A stretch of DNA of 64,000 nt, from positions 1 to 64,000 of the forward strand of contig NZ_JALKAP010000010.1 of the NCBI RefSeq assembly GCF_023016045.1, given 5' to 3'. The notes below the pieces were generated by a model that was given only the letters and a program-made list of their open reading frames with translations, was not told where the DNA came from and searched no databases. Made by a program: the position numbers and the translations under genes. Origin of the DNA: Marinobacter sp. S6332. Its GTDB lineage: Bacteria; Pseudomonadota; Gammaproteobacteria; Pseudomonadales; Oleiphilaceae. This document shows positions 51,896 through 64,000 of this stretch, piece after piece (within the stretch, counting starts at the first letter, position 1; every line of letters begins with the position of its first letter).

Positions 51896-53272
51896 ATGGC
51901 AAAAGCCAAAACCGCCTACGTCTGTACCGAGTGCGGCGCAGACTACTCCAAATGGCAGGGCCAGTGCACGGCTTGCCAAACCTGGAACACTGTCAGCGAA
52001 GTTCGTGGCGTTAGCAGCAATGCCAAGGGCGCTCGCGGTGTGCGTTTTGAAGGCTTCGCGGGCAGCCTTTCCGCTGTTCAAAGCTTGGATGAGGTAAGCC
52101 TCGCCGAGCAGGAGCGCATAAGTACCGGCATGCAGGAATTCGACCGGGTTCTAGGTGGCGGGCTTGTGGAAGGTTCTGCTGTGCTTATGGGCGGACACCC
52201 CGGCGCAGGCAAGAGTACGCTGCTGCTTCAAGCTGTGTGTCACTTGGCTGCTAGCATGCCAGCGCTTTATGTAACAGGCGAAGAATCTCTGCAGCAAGTG
52301 GCCATGCGCGCGAAGCGGCTTGGCTTGCCCACCAAAGACTTGAAAATGCTTTCAGAGACCAGTGTCGAGCGTGTTATGCAGGTGGCTGAGGCGGAGAAAC
52401 CACGAATTTTGGTGGTGGACAGTATCCAGGTGATGCACGTTGCGGACATTGAATCAGCTCCGGGTTCGGTTTCTCAGGTTCGAGAAAGTGCTGCGTTTTT
52501 GACTCGCTTTGCCAAACAGACGGGCACAATTCTGTTTTTGGTAGGCCATGTCACCAAGGATGGTAGCCTTGCTGGGCCGAAAGTTTTGGAGCACATGATT
52601 GACTGCTCTATTCTGCTGGAGGGCTCCAGTGACAGCCGTTACCGCACCTTGCGCGGGATTAAGAACCGCTTTGGCGCGGTGAACGAGCTTGGTGTGTTCG
52701 CTATGTTGGAGCAGGGTCTGAAGGAGGTTAAGAACCCCAGCGCTATTTTCCTGAACCGTGGTGAGGAAGCTGCGCCCGGTAGTGTGGTTATGGTGGTGTG
52801 GGAAGGCACACGGCCGATGCTGGTGGAGATTCAGGCGTTGGTAGACATGGCTCAGGGTGGTTACCCTCGGCGTGTTGCAGTGGGGCTGGATCAGAATCGT
52901 TTGGCCATGCTTCTGGCCGTGCTGCACCGCCATGGTGGCTTGCATGTGTCGGATCAGGATGTGTTTGTGAATGTGGTGGGTGGCGTGAAGGTTAATGAGA
53001 CCAGCGCGGATTTGGCGTTGCTGGCTGCCATTGTGTCTTCTTTTCGGGATCGGGCGTTGCCGCAGGATTTGGTGATTTTTGGGGAGGTTGGGTTATCGGG
53101 GGAGATTCGCCCGGTGCCTAGTGGTCAGGAGCGTATTAATGAGGCGGCGAAGCATGGGTTTACTCGTGCTCTGGTACCCAAAGCCAATGCACCACGTAAA
53201 GCTATAGCGGGGATGAAGGTGACTCCAGTAACTAAGCTTAGTGAGGCTATTACAGCATTGGAGGAGTTATAA
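51896..53272 (+). CDS. radA: DNA repair protein RadA
   Basis: DnaB-like/RecA-like helicase that promotes branch migration in recombination. The 458-aa protein has an N-terminal zinc finger (CTECGADYSKWQGQCTAC), Walker A GHPGAGKST, the RadA-specific KNRFG motif (GIKNRFGAVNELG) and a C-terminal Lon-protease-like domain (VGLSGEIRPV). The start has no strong Shine-Dalgarno; AGGAC lies 10 nt upstream. It follows the repeats and ends 18 nt before structured element copy B. Confidence 0.97.
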   Translation: MAKAKTAYVCTECGADYSKWQGQCTACQTWNTVSEVRGVSSNAKGARGVRFEGFAGSLSAVQSLDEVSLAEQERISTGMQEFDRVLGGGLVEGSAVLMGGHPGAGKSTLLLQAVCHLAASMPALYVTGEESLQQVAMRAKRLGLPTKDLKMLSETSVERVMQVAEAEKPRILVVDSIQVMHVADIESAPGSVSQVRESAAFLTRFAKQTGTILFLVGHVTKDGSLAGPKVLEHMIDCSILLEGSSDSRYRTLRGIKNRFGAVNELGVFAMLEQGLKEVKNPSAIFLNRGEEAAPGSVVMVVWEGTRPMLVEIQALVDMAQGGYPRRVAVGLDQNRLAMLLAVLHRHGGLHVSDQDVFVNVVGGVKVNETSADLALLAAIVSSFRDRALPQDLVIFGEVGLSGEIRPVPSGQERINEAAKHGFTRALVPKANAPRKAIAGMKVTPVTKLSEAITALEEL

Positions 53273-53290
53273 CCTCATATCTTGGCGCAT

Positions 53291-53401
53291 GGACAGCACT
53301 GGCAGGCGCAATCCAAAAAACGCTCCAAGCACATCCATGTGGCTTGTCTCCGGCCGTCCATGGCCTACGACATTTTTGGATTGCGCCTGCCAGTGCTGTC
53401 C
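53291..53401 (+). repeat. structured inverted-repeat element, copy B
   Basis: Perfect 29-bp arms (53291-53319 with 53373-53401; outer end GGACAGCACTGGCAGGCGC) enclose a 53-nt core. The core folds into a hairpin AAGC-ACA/TGT-GCTT with loop TCCA and one bulge, and a second hairpin GGCC/GGCC with loop GTCCAT. The core matches copy A in length, in ACGC at its start and in TCCATGGC, but the arms are unrelated. It lies between the convergent radA and PilZ genes; T5/A5 at the inner arm ends could add terminator activity. Confidence 0.8.
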
Positions 53402-53444
53402 TCAAACATAGAACGTGCTTTCCCCAACGCCGTACGGAAACCGA

Positions 53445-53813
53445 CTAACCAATTAAGTGCGCAAACTCCCGATCAAGAAGAACCTGATCCCCCAGATTCA
53501 ACTCAACAAGGCGCTTCAGGTGTGTCGCACTTTCCAGATCTATGTACTGGCACTTGAAACCCAACCTGTGGGATTCGATGTGCTTTAACTCAACCGCCAT
53601 AACAATCCCTACATGCTCCCCATCAAGATGGATAACCACCTCACAGGGTTGGTTTAACGGCACATCCCACCCTTCTGGACGTTTAACCAAAACGCCTTTC
53701 AGGGAAATGTCCAAAACCTCTGTTATCCACACGCTGTCAATCGCATGCAATTCGCAAGGCGCATCAAAGCTTATTCGGTGGAATTTCCGTTTTTCTGAGG
53801 CTTTGTCGGGCAA
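53445..53813 (-). CDS. PilZ-domain protein (putative c-di-GMP receptor)
   Basis: A 122-aa single-domain PilZ protein. The c-di-GMP-binding motifs are present: RKFHR (RxxxR-like) near residue 9 and DISLKG (DxSxxG) near residue 36. The start codon appears to be TTG at 53813, with AGGAG 7 nt upstream and no in-frame ATG before the domain. The output is unknown; type IV pili encoded elsewhere in the window are a possible target but nothing here shows that. It converges on radA. Confidence 0.88.
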   Translation of the reverse strand: MPDKASEKRKFHRISFDAPCELHAIDSVWITEVLDISLKGVLVKRPEGWDVPLNQPCEVVIHLDGEHVGIVMAVELKHIESHRLGFKCQYIDLESATHLKRLVELNLGDQVLLDREFAHLIG

Positions 53814-53916
53814 GGGGTCGCTCCTTTAGTGGTATCCGGCATCTGTTCGAACTATAGCCGCAACTGCGGTTTCTATCCAGAAAGGTCCTTTTGAAGGTGC
53901 AGCGGGCGGGTGTGGG

Positions 53917-55179
53917 TCAGCAGTCTCGGCCGTTTTCATTTTGGCAGCGCGGGTCTAGGCCGGTGGCGATGGGGGCTACATCGGGGAGGGGAACGTATTT
54001 TTCCCGCAGGGCTTTGGGGATTGATGGTCGTACGCCCAAGCGCATGAGTACGTACATGGCGTAGATCAAAGCCACGGCTGATTCGAATAAAAAGAAGCTG
54101 TAGGGTCCGAAAACTGCCATCAACGCAGCGGCTACCATTGGGCCAACGGTTGCGCCTATGGAGTGTATCATCAGCAATCGGCCAGATGCGGCGACGTAGT
54201 ATTTCCGTTCAAGGCGGTCGAAGGTTTCGGCAACGCAAAGCGGATAGATGCTGCTCATGGCACCGCCAAATAGGAGGGCCATTACCAGCAAGGCAGTAAA
54301 CGGTATTCCGGCGGCGGCAGATCCGGACAGTATTAGCCATAGCCCTCCCACAGCTATCAGGGCAATGGACATTATCAGGCGCCGGTCATATCGATCCGCC
54401 AGTACACCCATGGGTAGTTGGAAGGCAAGCCCGCCAAGCACTACGGTGCTCATAAACATAGCGGCTTCCGTTACGCTCAGTCCGATTCTGCTCGCGAAGA
54501 CGATGCCAAGGGCGTAGAAGGATCCGATCATTAGGCCCGCTACTGCAGCGCCAATTAGGCCGACAGGCGATGCAGCATAGAGAGCCTTTACACTAAGCAC
54601 GCGGCTGTCGCTGAGGTTAGGCTCCCCTAGGCTGATCATTGCGACGGGTATTAGAGAAACCACCGTTAGGGCTGCGGCCAACATGAAGAGATCCGGAGCA
54701 GTTGGGTCGGCCAGGTTAACCATGGTTTGGCCAACCACAATCGCGAGATAGTAGGTGAGCATGTAGAAACCGAGGATGCGCCCCCGGGTTTGGTTACTGC
54801 TTTTGGTATTGAGCCAGCTTTCTATTGTGGCGGTTAAACCGGCAATGCAAAACCCGTTAACAACTCGAAGGGCAACCCAAGCGGCCGGGTGGGTAAAAGC
54901 GGTATAGGCGAGAGTTACGGTAGCAGCCAGTGCTGCGAAAGCGGCGAAGGCGCGGATATGTCCAATGCGGAGGATGACCCGCTTGCCGCGCCAACCACCA
55001 AGCGCAAGGCCAAAGTAGTAGGCGGCCATGATCGCACCTGTAAGAGCGACCGGGTAACCTGCCGCCTCCATTCGAAGCGGCAGAACAACGCCAAGCAGAT
55101 TATTGCCCGCTATGAGGGCGGCTGTGCCGCCCAACAGGGGTCTGATTGAGGTGAGAACCGCACTTAGGCTACGTGTCAT
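53917..55179 (-). CDS. MFS transporter (YcaD-like)
   Basis: A 420-aa protein with 12 predicted membrane segments in two halves. The MFS loop motif appears as GGWRGKRVILRIGHIRAF after helix 2 and as GVLADRYDRRLIM in the second half. The overall pattern suggests the YcaD/DHA-like group, but the substrate is unknown. The C-terminal tail is soluble and ends in Cys. It starts 34 nt downstream of hemE on the same strand and may be co-transcribed. Confidence 0.8.
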   Translation of the reverse strand: MTRSLSAVLTSIRPLLGGTAALIAGNNLLGVVLPLRMEAAGYPVALTGAIMAAYYFGLALGGWRGKRVILRIGHIRAFAAFAALAATVTLAYTAFTHPAAWVALRVVNGFCIAGLTATIESWLNTKSSNQTRGRILGFYMLTYYLAIVVGQTMVNLADPTAPDLFMLAAALTVVSLIPVAMISLGEPNLSDSRVLSVKALYAASPVGLIGAAVAGLMIGSFYALGIVFASRIGLSVTEAAMFMSTVVLGGLAFQLPMGVLADRYDRRLIMSIALIAVGGLWLILSGSAAAGIPFTALLVMALLFGGAMSSIYPLCVAETFDRLERKYYVAASGRLLMIHSIGATVGPMVAAALMAVFGPYSFFLFESAVALIYAMYVLMRLGVRPSIPKALREKYVPLPDVAPIATGLDPRCQNENGRDC

Positions 55180-55213
55180 AGGCAGTGCACTACCCCCCTC
55201 GACTTAACTCAGT

Positions 55214-56278
55214 TTAGCGATGGTACTCCGGGCTCAATTCAACAACCGCCTCGATGAACGCCTTGGCGTGCTCCGGATCTACATCCGGCGTAATGCCGTG
55301 GCCAAGGTTAAAGATGTGACCTGGCCCGGAGCCGTAGCGGCGCAGGATGTCGCCTACTTCTTCGCGAATCCGTGCTTTAGGGGCGTAGAGCATGGTGGGG
55401 TCCATATTGCCTTGCAGAGCCACGCGATCACCCACACGGGAACGGGCATTGCCGATGTCCGTAGTCCAGTCGAGGCCAACGGCATCAGCGCCAGAGTCGG
55501 CAATGGACTCAAGCCACTGGCCACCGTTTTTGGTGAACAGGATTACCGGCACATAGCGCCCATCGTTTTCGCGAATCAGGTTATCGACAATCTTCTTCAT
55601 GTAACGCAGAGAGAACTCCTCGTACGCCCAGCCGCTGAGCATGCCGCCCCAAGTATCAAAAATCTGAACGGCTTGAGCACCAGCCTTAATCTGGCCGTTG
55701 AGGTAATCGATGACTGCGTCCGCGAGAAGGTCCAGAAGTTGATGCATTACCTCCGGCTGGCCGTACATGAGTTTTTTGGCTTCGCGGAAATCTTTGGACG
55801 AGCCACCTTCAACCATATAGGTCGCCAGCGTCCAGGGGCTACCCGAGAAGCCGATCAAGGGAACGCGGCCATTGAGCGCGCCACGGATGGTGGAAACAGC
55901 ATTCATCACGTAATCAAGGTCGGTTTCTGCCTTGATCTTCGGCATTGCATCCAAATCCGCTTGGGAGCGTATGGTGTGTTTGAACTTGGGGCCTTCGCCG
56001 GTTTCAAAGTACAACCCTAAGCCCAAAGCATCGGGAATGGTGAGAATATCAGAGAACAGAATAGCGGCATCCAGCGGGAAACGCTCAAGCGGCTGGAGAG
56101 TCACCTCGCACGCCAAGGGCGTGTTCTTGCACAAGCTGAGGAAGTCACCCGCTTTTTCCCGGGTAGCGCGATACTCGGGCAAATAACGGCCGGCCTGGCG
56201 CATCATCCATACCGGGGTACGATCAACAGGCTGGCGCATCAGGGCGCGCAGGAAGCGGTCATTCTTCAACTCGGTCAT
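55214..56278 (-). CDS. hemE: uroporphyrinogen decarboxylase
   Basis: Fifth common step of haem synthesis, decarboxylating uroporphyrinogen III. The 354-aa protein has [16 protein letters not shown] near the N-terminus and [17 protein letters not shown] and [14 protein letters not shown] later, all family signatures. It lies downstream of gltBD, as in pseudomonads, and is separated from gltD by a terminator. Confidence 0.97.
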   Translation of the reverse strand: MTELKNDRFLRALMRQPVDRTPVWMMRQAGRYLPEYRATREKAGDFLSLCKNTPLACEVTLQPLERFPLDAAILFSDILTIPDALGLGLYFETGEGPKFKHTIRSQADLDAMPKIKAETDLDYVMNAVSTIRGALNGRVPLIGFSGSPWTLATYMVEGGSSKDFREAKKLMYGQPEVMHQLLDLLADAVIDYLNGQIKAGAQAVQIFDTWGGMLSGWAYEEFSLRYMKKIVDNLIRENDGRYVPVILFTKNGGQWLESIADSGADAVGLDWTTDIGNARSRVGDRVALQGNMDPTMLYAPKARIREEVGDILRRYGSGPGHIFNLGHGITPDVDPEHAKAFIEAVVELSPEYHR

Positions 56279-56345
56279 AAGGATCCCAACATTGTCTCTT
56301 TCAAGTGGTCTAAACGGAACGAGAGCAATGATACCCCGTTTGCCA

Positions 56346-56384
56346 TAATAAAAAAGGCCAGCTTACCCTTACTAAGCTGGCCTT
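56346..56384 (-). terminator. terminator after gltD
   Basis: Minus-strand stem AAGGCCAGCTTA/TAAGCTGGCCTT (56354-56365 with 56373-56384, 12 bp perfect, loop 7 nt) followed by a T-rich run. It lies 23 nt after the gltD stop and ends the gltBD operon before hemE. Confidence 0.88.
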
Positions 56385-56406
56385 CTGATCCGAATCAAAG
56401 CGTTTG

Positions 56407-57843
<1,437 letters not shown>

Positions 57844-57915
57844 TCAATATCGACAAGGGCTGCTGATCTGAGCAGCCCTAAACCCTTACAAGGAAACAGA
57901 CTCAATGCACTGACC

Positions 57916-60900
57916 TTACTCAGGACGCGCACGGGTACTTGCCAGAAGGCTGCGCAAATTCGCAGCTTTGGGTTTCACCAGCCAAAAGCGGCCGATGTAG
58001 TCGTCGAAATCTTCAAGAATGTGCTCAGCCCAGGCGCTGCCGGTTTCCGAGATATGCTCGCGAATCACGCTGCGCAGATGGTTGCGGTAAGCCTCCATGT
58101 CCTCGCGGGAAATACGCTGTATCTCCACCAGTTCGTGGTTGTATTTATCGACAAACGTGTTGTCCATGTCGAGTACATACGCGAACCCGCCAGTCATACC
58201 TGCACCAAAATTGGCACCAGTAGAGCCTAGTACCGTCACCAGCCCGCCAGTCATATATTCACAGCAGTGATCGCCTGCGCCTTCAACCACGGCATGGGCG
58301 CCAGAGTTACGAACAGCGAAACGCTCTCCGGCTGTGCCACCGGCAAACAGCTTACCGCCCGTAGCTCCGTACAAGCAGGTGTTACCAACAATGGCTGTGT
58401 TCTGGGATTCGAAAGCACTACCACGGGGCGGTTTAACCACCAGCTTGCCGCCGGTCATGCCTTTGCCAACATAGTCGTTGGCGTCACCTTCAAGAATGAG
58501 GTTAAGCCCGCCAACGTTCCAGACACCAAAGCTCTGACCAGCAGTACCCACGAGATCCAGCGTTATGGGTGCATCGGCCATGCCTTGGTTTCCATGCTTC
58601 GCTGCAATTTCACCTGAAATACGGGCACCAATTGAGCGATCACAGTTGGTGACGCGGTAACTCCACGCGCCTCCGGTTTTGTCTTCAATCGCAGGCGCTA
58701 TGGCCTTAAGCATTTCTTCCGCCAGTAAGCCTTGGTCGAAAGGCAGGTTGCGCTCAACTTGACACGTTTGGGGTTTTTCCTCGGGAATATGGTCGTTGGA
58801 CACTAGCCGTGTTAGATCCAACTTTTTCTGCCGCTCGGTGTCGCCCGGCAGACGCACAAGAAGGTCAACACGCCCGACCAATTCTTCTAACGTGCGCACT
58901 CCCAACTTGGCCATCCACTCGCGGGTTTCTTCCGCCACAAAACGGAAGAAGTTCATAGCCATTTCTACCGTGCCTTTGAAGTGTTCCTCACGGAGATGCT
59001 CATTCTGAGTTGCAACGCCGGTTGCGCAATTGTTCAGGTGGCAGATACGAAGATACTTGCAACCCAGCGCCACCATGGGGGTGGTTCCGAACCCGAAACT
59101 TTCAGCACCAAGAATGGCCGCTTTCACGACATCCAAACCAGTTTTAATACCACCATCCGTTTGCAAACGGATTTTCCCACGCAAGTCGTTCGCTCTCAGC
59201 GCTTGCTGGGTTTCTGTTAATCCCAGTTCCCAAGGCGAGCCAGCGTAGCGTATCGAGGCTAGGGGGCTTGCCGCCGTACCTCCGTCGTAGCCGGAGACAG
59301 TAATCAGATCGGCATAAGCCTTGGCTACACCTGCCGCAATGGTGCCGACGCCGGGTTCGGAGACCAGTTTGACCGAAACCAGCGCCTGCGGATTCACCTG
59401 CTTGAGATCAAAGATCAGCTGCGCCAAATCTTCTATCGAGTAGATATCGTGGTGCGGTGGCGGCGATATCAAGGTAACGCCCGGCACCGAGTAGCGCAGA
59501 CGCGCGATCAGCTGATTCACCTTGCCACCGGGCAACTGCCCGCCTTCACCAGGCTTGGCTCCTTGTGCCACCTTAATCTGCATAACATCGGCGCTACGCA
59601 GGTACTCTGCGGTTACACCAAAGCGGCCGGAAGCGACCTGTTTAATTTTGGATCGTTTTTCCGTGCCATAGCGAACGGGGTCCTCACCACCCTCACCAGA
59701 ATTGGAGCGCCCGCCAAGAGTATTCATGGCCACCGCCAGCGCCTCGTGGGCTTCCGGCGATAGAGCGCCTAGAGACATAGCCGCAGAGTCAAACCGAGGA
59801 AAGATACTCTCAACCGGTTCAACGTCGGAAAGCCCAATAGCTTCAATATCCTCACGGAACCCAAGCAAATCCCGGATAGTCGCAACAGGCCGTTCATTAA
59901 CCAGCGCCGCGTATTCTTTGTAGTGCCCGTAATCCCCAGTGCTGACTGCATCCTGCAGTTTACCGACCACGTCCGGGTTAAACGCGTGATATTCCTGACC
60001 ATGGATGTACTTCAGGAGGCCACCCGGGGTAATGGGCTTACGCGGCTTCCACGCCGTAGCCGCAAGTTGTTCTTGATCCTGCTGAAAATCAATAAAGCCC
60101 GCGCCTTGAACTCGATTTGGCACGCCTTTAAAGCAGAGGTCGACAACTTCATCAGCCATACCTATGGCTTCGAAAAGCTGGGCTCCTCGATATGAAGCGA
60201 TGGTAGAAATGCCCATCTTGGACATGATCTTTAACAGGCCTTTGTTTATGCCCTTACGATAGTTGTTCTTCGCTTCGATTGGATCCATCAGCAGTTCGCC
60301 GGTTCGGATCAGATCGTTCATCACCTGATACGCCAGATACGGATAAACCGCCGTTGCGCCAAAGCCAAACAGCACAGCAAAGTGGTGAGGGTCACGGGCC
60401 CAACCGGTTTCCACAATAATGTTGGAGTCGCAACGCAAACCCTGAGTCACCAGATGATGATGAACCGCCCCAGTTGCCATTAGCGAGCTAACAGGCAGCT
60501 CACCCTGCTGTAGGTTCTTGTCCGAAAGAATCAGTAAAACCTTGCCGTCACGGACGGCTTGGGCTGCCTCCTCACACACTCGCCGAATAGCTTGTTCAAG
60601 CCCGAACTCTGGCGAATAGCCTAAGGAGATGATCACCTCGGCAAATCCCGGTCGCTTGGTGCCCTCTAACCGGAGAAACTTTGCGGGCGACAGTACGGGC
60701 GTTGTCAGAATAATCCGATCAGCATGCTCGGCGGTTTCATCAAATACATTCCGCTCCGCACCCAAGCAGGTTTCCAGCGACATCACTATGGCTTCGCGCA
60801 GCGGGTCAATTGGCGGGTTGGTTACCTGAGCAAACTTTTGCCGGAAATAATCAGCCACATGGCGAACCTTGCTCGATAAGACGGCCATTGGCGTGTCGTC

Positions 60901-62364
60901 GCCCATGGACCCAACCGCTTCCTGAGCATTTTCAGCAAGAGGGCGCAGGATCTGGTCGCGCTCCTCATAGGACACCATAAACATCTTCTGGTGTACCAGC
61001 AGTTCATCGGCATCCATCAGCCGGAATTCAGGCGTCTCTTGATTGAAGGTGGTTTCCACTCTCAGCGCATTTTCACGCAGCCACTGCCGATAAGGCTTTG
61101 CAGTCTTGAGACGTTGATCAATATCACGGGTGTGCAACACCTCACCCGTTTCTGTATCAATAGCGAGCATTTGCCCGGGACCCACGCGGCCTTTAGCGAC
61201 CACATCCGCTGGCTGGTAACCGTAGGTACCAATCTCCGACGCCAAGGTGATGAAATCATCCTTGGTAATCACCCAACGCGCTGGCCGCAAGCCGTTGCGA
61301 TCAAGCATGCAGACAGCGTAACGGCCATCCGACATAACGAGGCCAGCTGGACCATCCCAGGGTTCCATATGCATGGAGTTGTATTCGTAAAACGCCCGGA
61401 GCTCAGAATCCATTGTGTCGACGTTTTGCCAAGCTGGCGGAATCATCATGCGCGTCGCACGGAATAGATCCACGCCACCTGCCAGAAGGATTTCAAGCAT
61501 ATTGTCCATGCTTGATGAGTCAGATCCGGCCAGATTCACGAGCGGCTGCAGAGTTTGCAAATCCGGCAAGTTTGGGGAGCTAAATTTTGCGGCTCGAGCA
61601 ATGGCCCAATTGCGATTGCCATCAATGGTATTGATTTCGCCGTTATGAGCCAGATAGCGAAATGGTTGAGCAAGAGGCCAGCGAGGCATGGTGTTGGTGG
61701 AGAATCGCTGATGAAACACGCAAATCGCGGTAGCAAAATCAGGATCGCCCAAATCCTGATAAAAGTTAGCCAGATCCGCTGGCATCATGAGGCCTTTGTA
61801 CGCGAGTGTGCGATGGGAAAGGCTGCAGATATAGAACTCTGAATCGTCCGCCATATCCCGCTCGGCATGGCGACGCCCAATAAATAGGCTGATAGCAAAC
61901 TCTTGCTCAGACTTACCGGCCGGCGTTAAAAACACCTGCTCGATACGAGGCATGCAATCCAAAGCCATTGGTCCAAGGCAACTATCGTCAACTGGCACTT
62001 CACGCCAGCCCATAACTTCAAGCCCCTGTTCTACCAACCGCTTTTCAACTGCCGCCCGGCCTTTGGCAGCTTTAGCCGAATCCGGGTTCAGGAACACCTG
62101 ACCCACGGCAAACAAGCTCTCTGGCTCCTTACCGAACGCGGATTTGGCCGCTTTTTTTAGGAACGCAATAGGGCTTTGGATAAGTAGACCGCAACCATCA
62201 CCGGTCTTGCCATCTGCCGCGATGCCACCTCGGTGGGTCATGCAGGTGAGTGATTCTATAGCTGTTTGCAACAGCTTGTGGCTAACCTCGCCTTTCATGT
62301 GGGCAATCAACCCAAAACCGCAGTTATCCTTGAATTCGTCGGGGTGATACAGACCTTCTCTCAT
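57916..62364 (-). CDS. gltB: glutamate synthase large subunit
   Basis: Transfers the glutamine amide to 2-oxoglutarate, the main route of ammonia assimilation with glutamine synthetase. The 1482-aa protein has an N-terminal class II glutaminase whose nucleophile is Cys15 ([14 protein letters not shown]) after a short pro-segment, a central domain, and an FMN-binding synthase domain. It also carries the 3Fe-4S motif [15 protein letters not shown] and a C-terminal beta-helix rich in Gly ([20 protein letters not shown]). It lies between damX and gltD. Confidence 0.98.
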   Translation of the reverse strand: MREGLYHPDEFKDNCGFGLIAHMKGEVSHKLLQTAIESLTCMTHRGGIAADGKTGDGCGLLIQSPIAFLKKAAKSAFGKEPESLFAVGQVFLNPDSAKAAKGRAAVEKRLVEQGLEVMGWREVPVDDSCLGPMALDCMPRIEQVFLTPAGKSEQEFAISLFIGRRHAERDMADDSEFYICSLSHRTLAYKGLMMPADLANFYQDLGDPDFATAICVFHQRFSTNTMPRWPLAQPFRYLAHNGEINTIDGNRNWAIARAAKFSSPNLPDLQTLQPLVNLAGSDSSSMDNMLEILLAGGVDLFRATRMMIPPAWQNVDTMDSELRAFYEYNSMHMEPWDGPAGLVMSDGRYAVCMLDRNGLRPARWVITKDDFITLASEIGTYGYQPADVVAKGRVGPGQMLAIDTETGEVLHTRDIDQRLKTAKPYRQWLRENALRVETTFNQETPEFRLMDADELLVHQKMFMVSYEERDQILRPLAENAQEAVGSMGDDTPMAVLSSKVRHVADYFRQKFAQVTNPPIDPLREAIVMSLETCLGAERNVFDETAEHADRIILTTPVLSPAKFLRLEGTKRPGFAEVIISLGYSPEFGLEQAIRRVCEEAAQAVRDGKVLLILSDKNLQQGELPVSSLMATGAVHHHLVTQGLRCDSNIIVETGWARDPHHFAVLFGFGATAVYPYLAYQVMNDLIRTGELLMDPIEAKNNYRKGINKGLLKIMSKMGISTIASYRGAQLFEAIGMADEVVDLCFKGVPNRVQGAGFIDFQQDQEQLAATAWKPRKPITPGGLLKYIHGQEYHAFNPDVVGKLQDAVSTGDYGHYKEYAALVNERPVATIRDLLGFREDIEAIGLSDVEPVESIFPRFDSAAMSLGALSPEAHEALAVAMNTLGGRSNSGEGGEDPVRYGTEKRSKIKQVASGRFGVTAEYLRSADVMQIKVAQGAKPGEGGQLPGGKVNQLIARLRYSVPGVTLISPPPHHDIYSIEDLAQLIFDLKQVNPQALVSVKLVSEPGVGTIAAGVAKAYADLITVSGYDGGTAASPLASIRYAGSPWELGLTETQQALRANDLRGKIRLQTDGGIKTGLDVVKAAILGAESFGFGTTPMVALGCKYLRICHLNNCATGVATQNEHLREEHFKGTVEMAMNFFRFVAEETREWMAKLGVRTLEELVGRVDLLVRLPGDTERQKKLDLTRLVSNDHIPEEKPQTCQVERNLPFDQGLLAEEMLKAIAPAIEDKTGGAWSYRVTNCDRSIGARISGEIAAKHGNQGMADAPITLDLVGTAGQSFGVWNVGGLNLILEGDANDYVGKGMTGGKLVVKPPRGSAFESQNTAIVGNTCLYGATGGKLFAGGTAGERFAVRNSGAHAVVEGAGDHCCEYMTGGLVTVLGSTGANFGAGMTGGFAYVLDMDNTFVDKYNHELVEIQRISREDMEAYRNHLRSVIREHISETGSAWAEHILEDFDDYIGRFWLVKPKAANLRSLLASTRARPE

Positions 62365-62375
62365 AAGCGCCCTCT

Positions 62376-62389
62376 TGCATAGAAATGCA
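62376..62389 (-). promoter_or_regulatory. hairpin next to the gltB ribosome-binding site
   Basis: Perfect 5-bp stem TGCAT/ATGCA with a 4-nt loop (62376-62380, 62385-62389), directly upstream of GAGGG, the Shine-Dalgarno of gltB. It could modulate ribosome access. Confidence 0.35.
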
Positions 62390-62457
62390 TCTTAATCAGC
62401 GACTTGCGCACCAAAACAGTGCAAGAAATCAACCGACGTTAAAAAAATTGGGCGGTT

Positions 62458-62486
62458 ACACTACACACGTAAAAGTACGTACGCAA
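62458..62486 (-). promoter_or_regulatory. possible sigma70 promoter of gltB with palindrome in the spacer
   Basis: Minus-strand TTGCGT (62481-62486), 17-bp spacer and TAGTGT (62458-62463). The spacer holds the palindrome ACGTA-CTTT-TACGT (62467-62480), a possible operator. The match to consensus is moderate, so this is tentative. Confidence 0.4.
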
Positions 62487-62574
62487 CAAAAATCGACATC
62501 ACTTATTTGAACGGCGCCGTAGCAACAGATCATTTCCCTCAAGGAAACAGGAAGTTGGAGTAGATTTTACTGAG

Positions 62575-64000
<1,426 letters not shown>

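Overview
This 64 kb window is chromosomal core sequence from a gammaproteobacterium that is most likely Marinobacter or a close relative. The evidence is protein content and gene order: Pseudomonas-type neighbourhoods (ilvIHC-pssA; bamD/rluD-pgeF-clpB; pilSR-fimT / fimU-pilVWXY1-pilE; rpsT/murJ-ribF-ileS-lspA-fkpB-ispH; rplU-rpmA-obgE-proB; nrdR-ribD-ribBA-ribH-nusB-thiL-pgpA; damX-gltBD-hemE) combined with a wax-ester-synthase/DGAT-type acyltransferase. The genus is an inference, because no alignment could be run. No prophage, insertion sequence, CRISPR array or defence island is visible.

Layout. 1-2.2 kb: the start of an rRNA operon on the minus strand (tRNA-Ile, 16S, boxA, an RNase III processing stem and three tandem promoters); tRNA-Ala/23S/5S would lie off the left edge. 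2.3-7.6 kb: pssA, the branched-chain amino acid operon ilvIHC with a long structured leader, and a small DUF4124 protein. 7.6-14.7 kb: clpB with a clear sigma32 promoter, pgeF, rluD, bamD and nadE. 14.7-25.5 kb: the type IV pilus block, with pilS-pilR-fimT on the plus strand facing a minor-pilin operon fimU-pilV-pilW-pilX-pilY1-pilE on the minus strand. 25.5-33.5 kb: ispH, fkpB, lspA, ileS, ribF, murJ and the divergent rpsT. 33.6-37.9 kb: proB, obgE, rpmA, rplU and the divergent ispB. 37.9-43 kb: more accessory genes (a glutathionyl-hydroquinone reductase, a LysR regulator, a WS/DGAT acyltransferase, a DUF2057 lipoprotein and a DUF6316 protein). 43-49.7 kb: the riboflavin/thiamine cluster with nusB and pgpA, then nrdR and glyA. 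49.9-55.2 kb: ettA, radA, a PilZ protein and an MFS transporter. 55.2-64 kb: hemE, gltD, gltB and damX, which runs off the right edge.

The most unusual signal is a pair of intergenic structured elements (39004-39112 and 53291-53401). Each has perfect 28-29 bp inverted arms that are unrelated in sequence between the two copies, enclosing a core of exactly 53 nt. When the first copy is read on the minus strand, the two cores align without gaps (28 of 53 identical by hand count), and both predict two hairpins whose loops carry TCC(A/C)T. The arms keep perfect pairing while their sequence differs, which points to a structured element family and not a simple duplication. Other points of interest are a pure (EP)n hexanucleotide microsatellite in damX, a RibBA whose GTP cyclohydrolase II domain lacks the zinc cysteines, a tandem GC-rich repeat between ettA and radA, and several structured leaders (ilvI, ettA, gltB).
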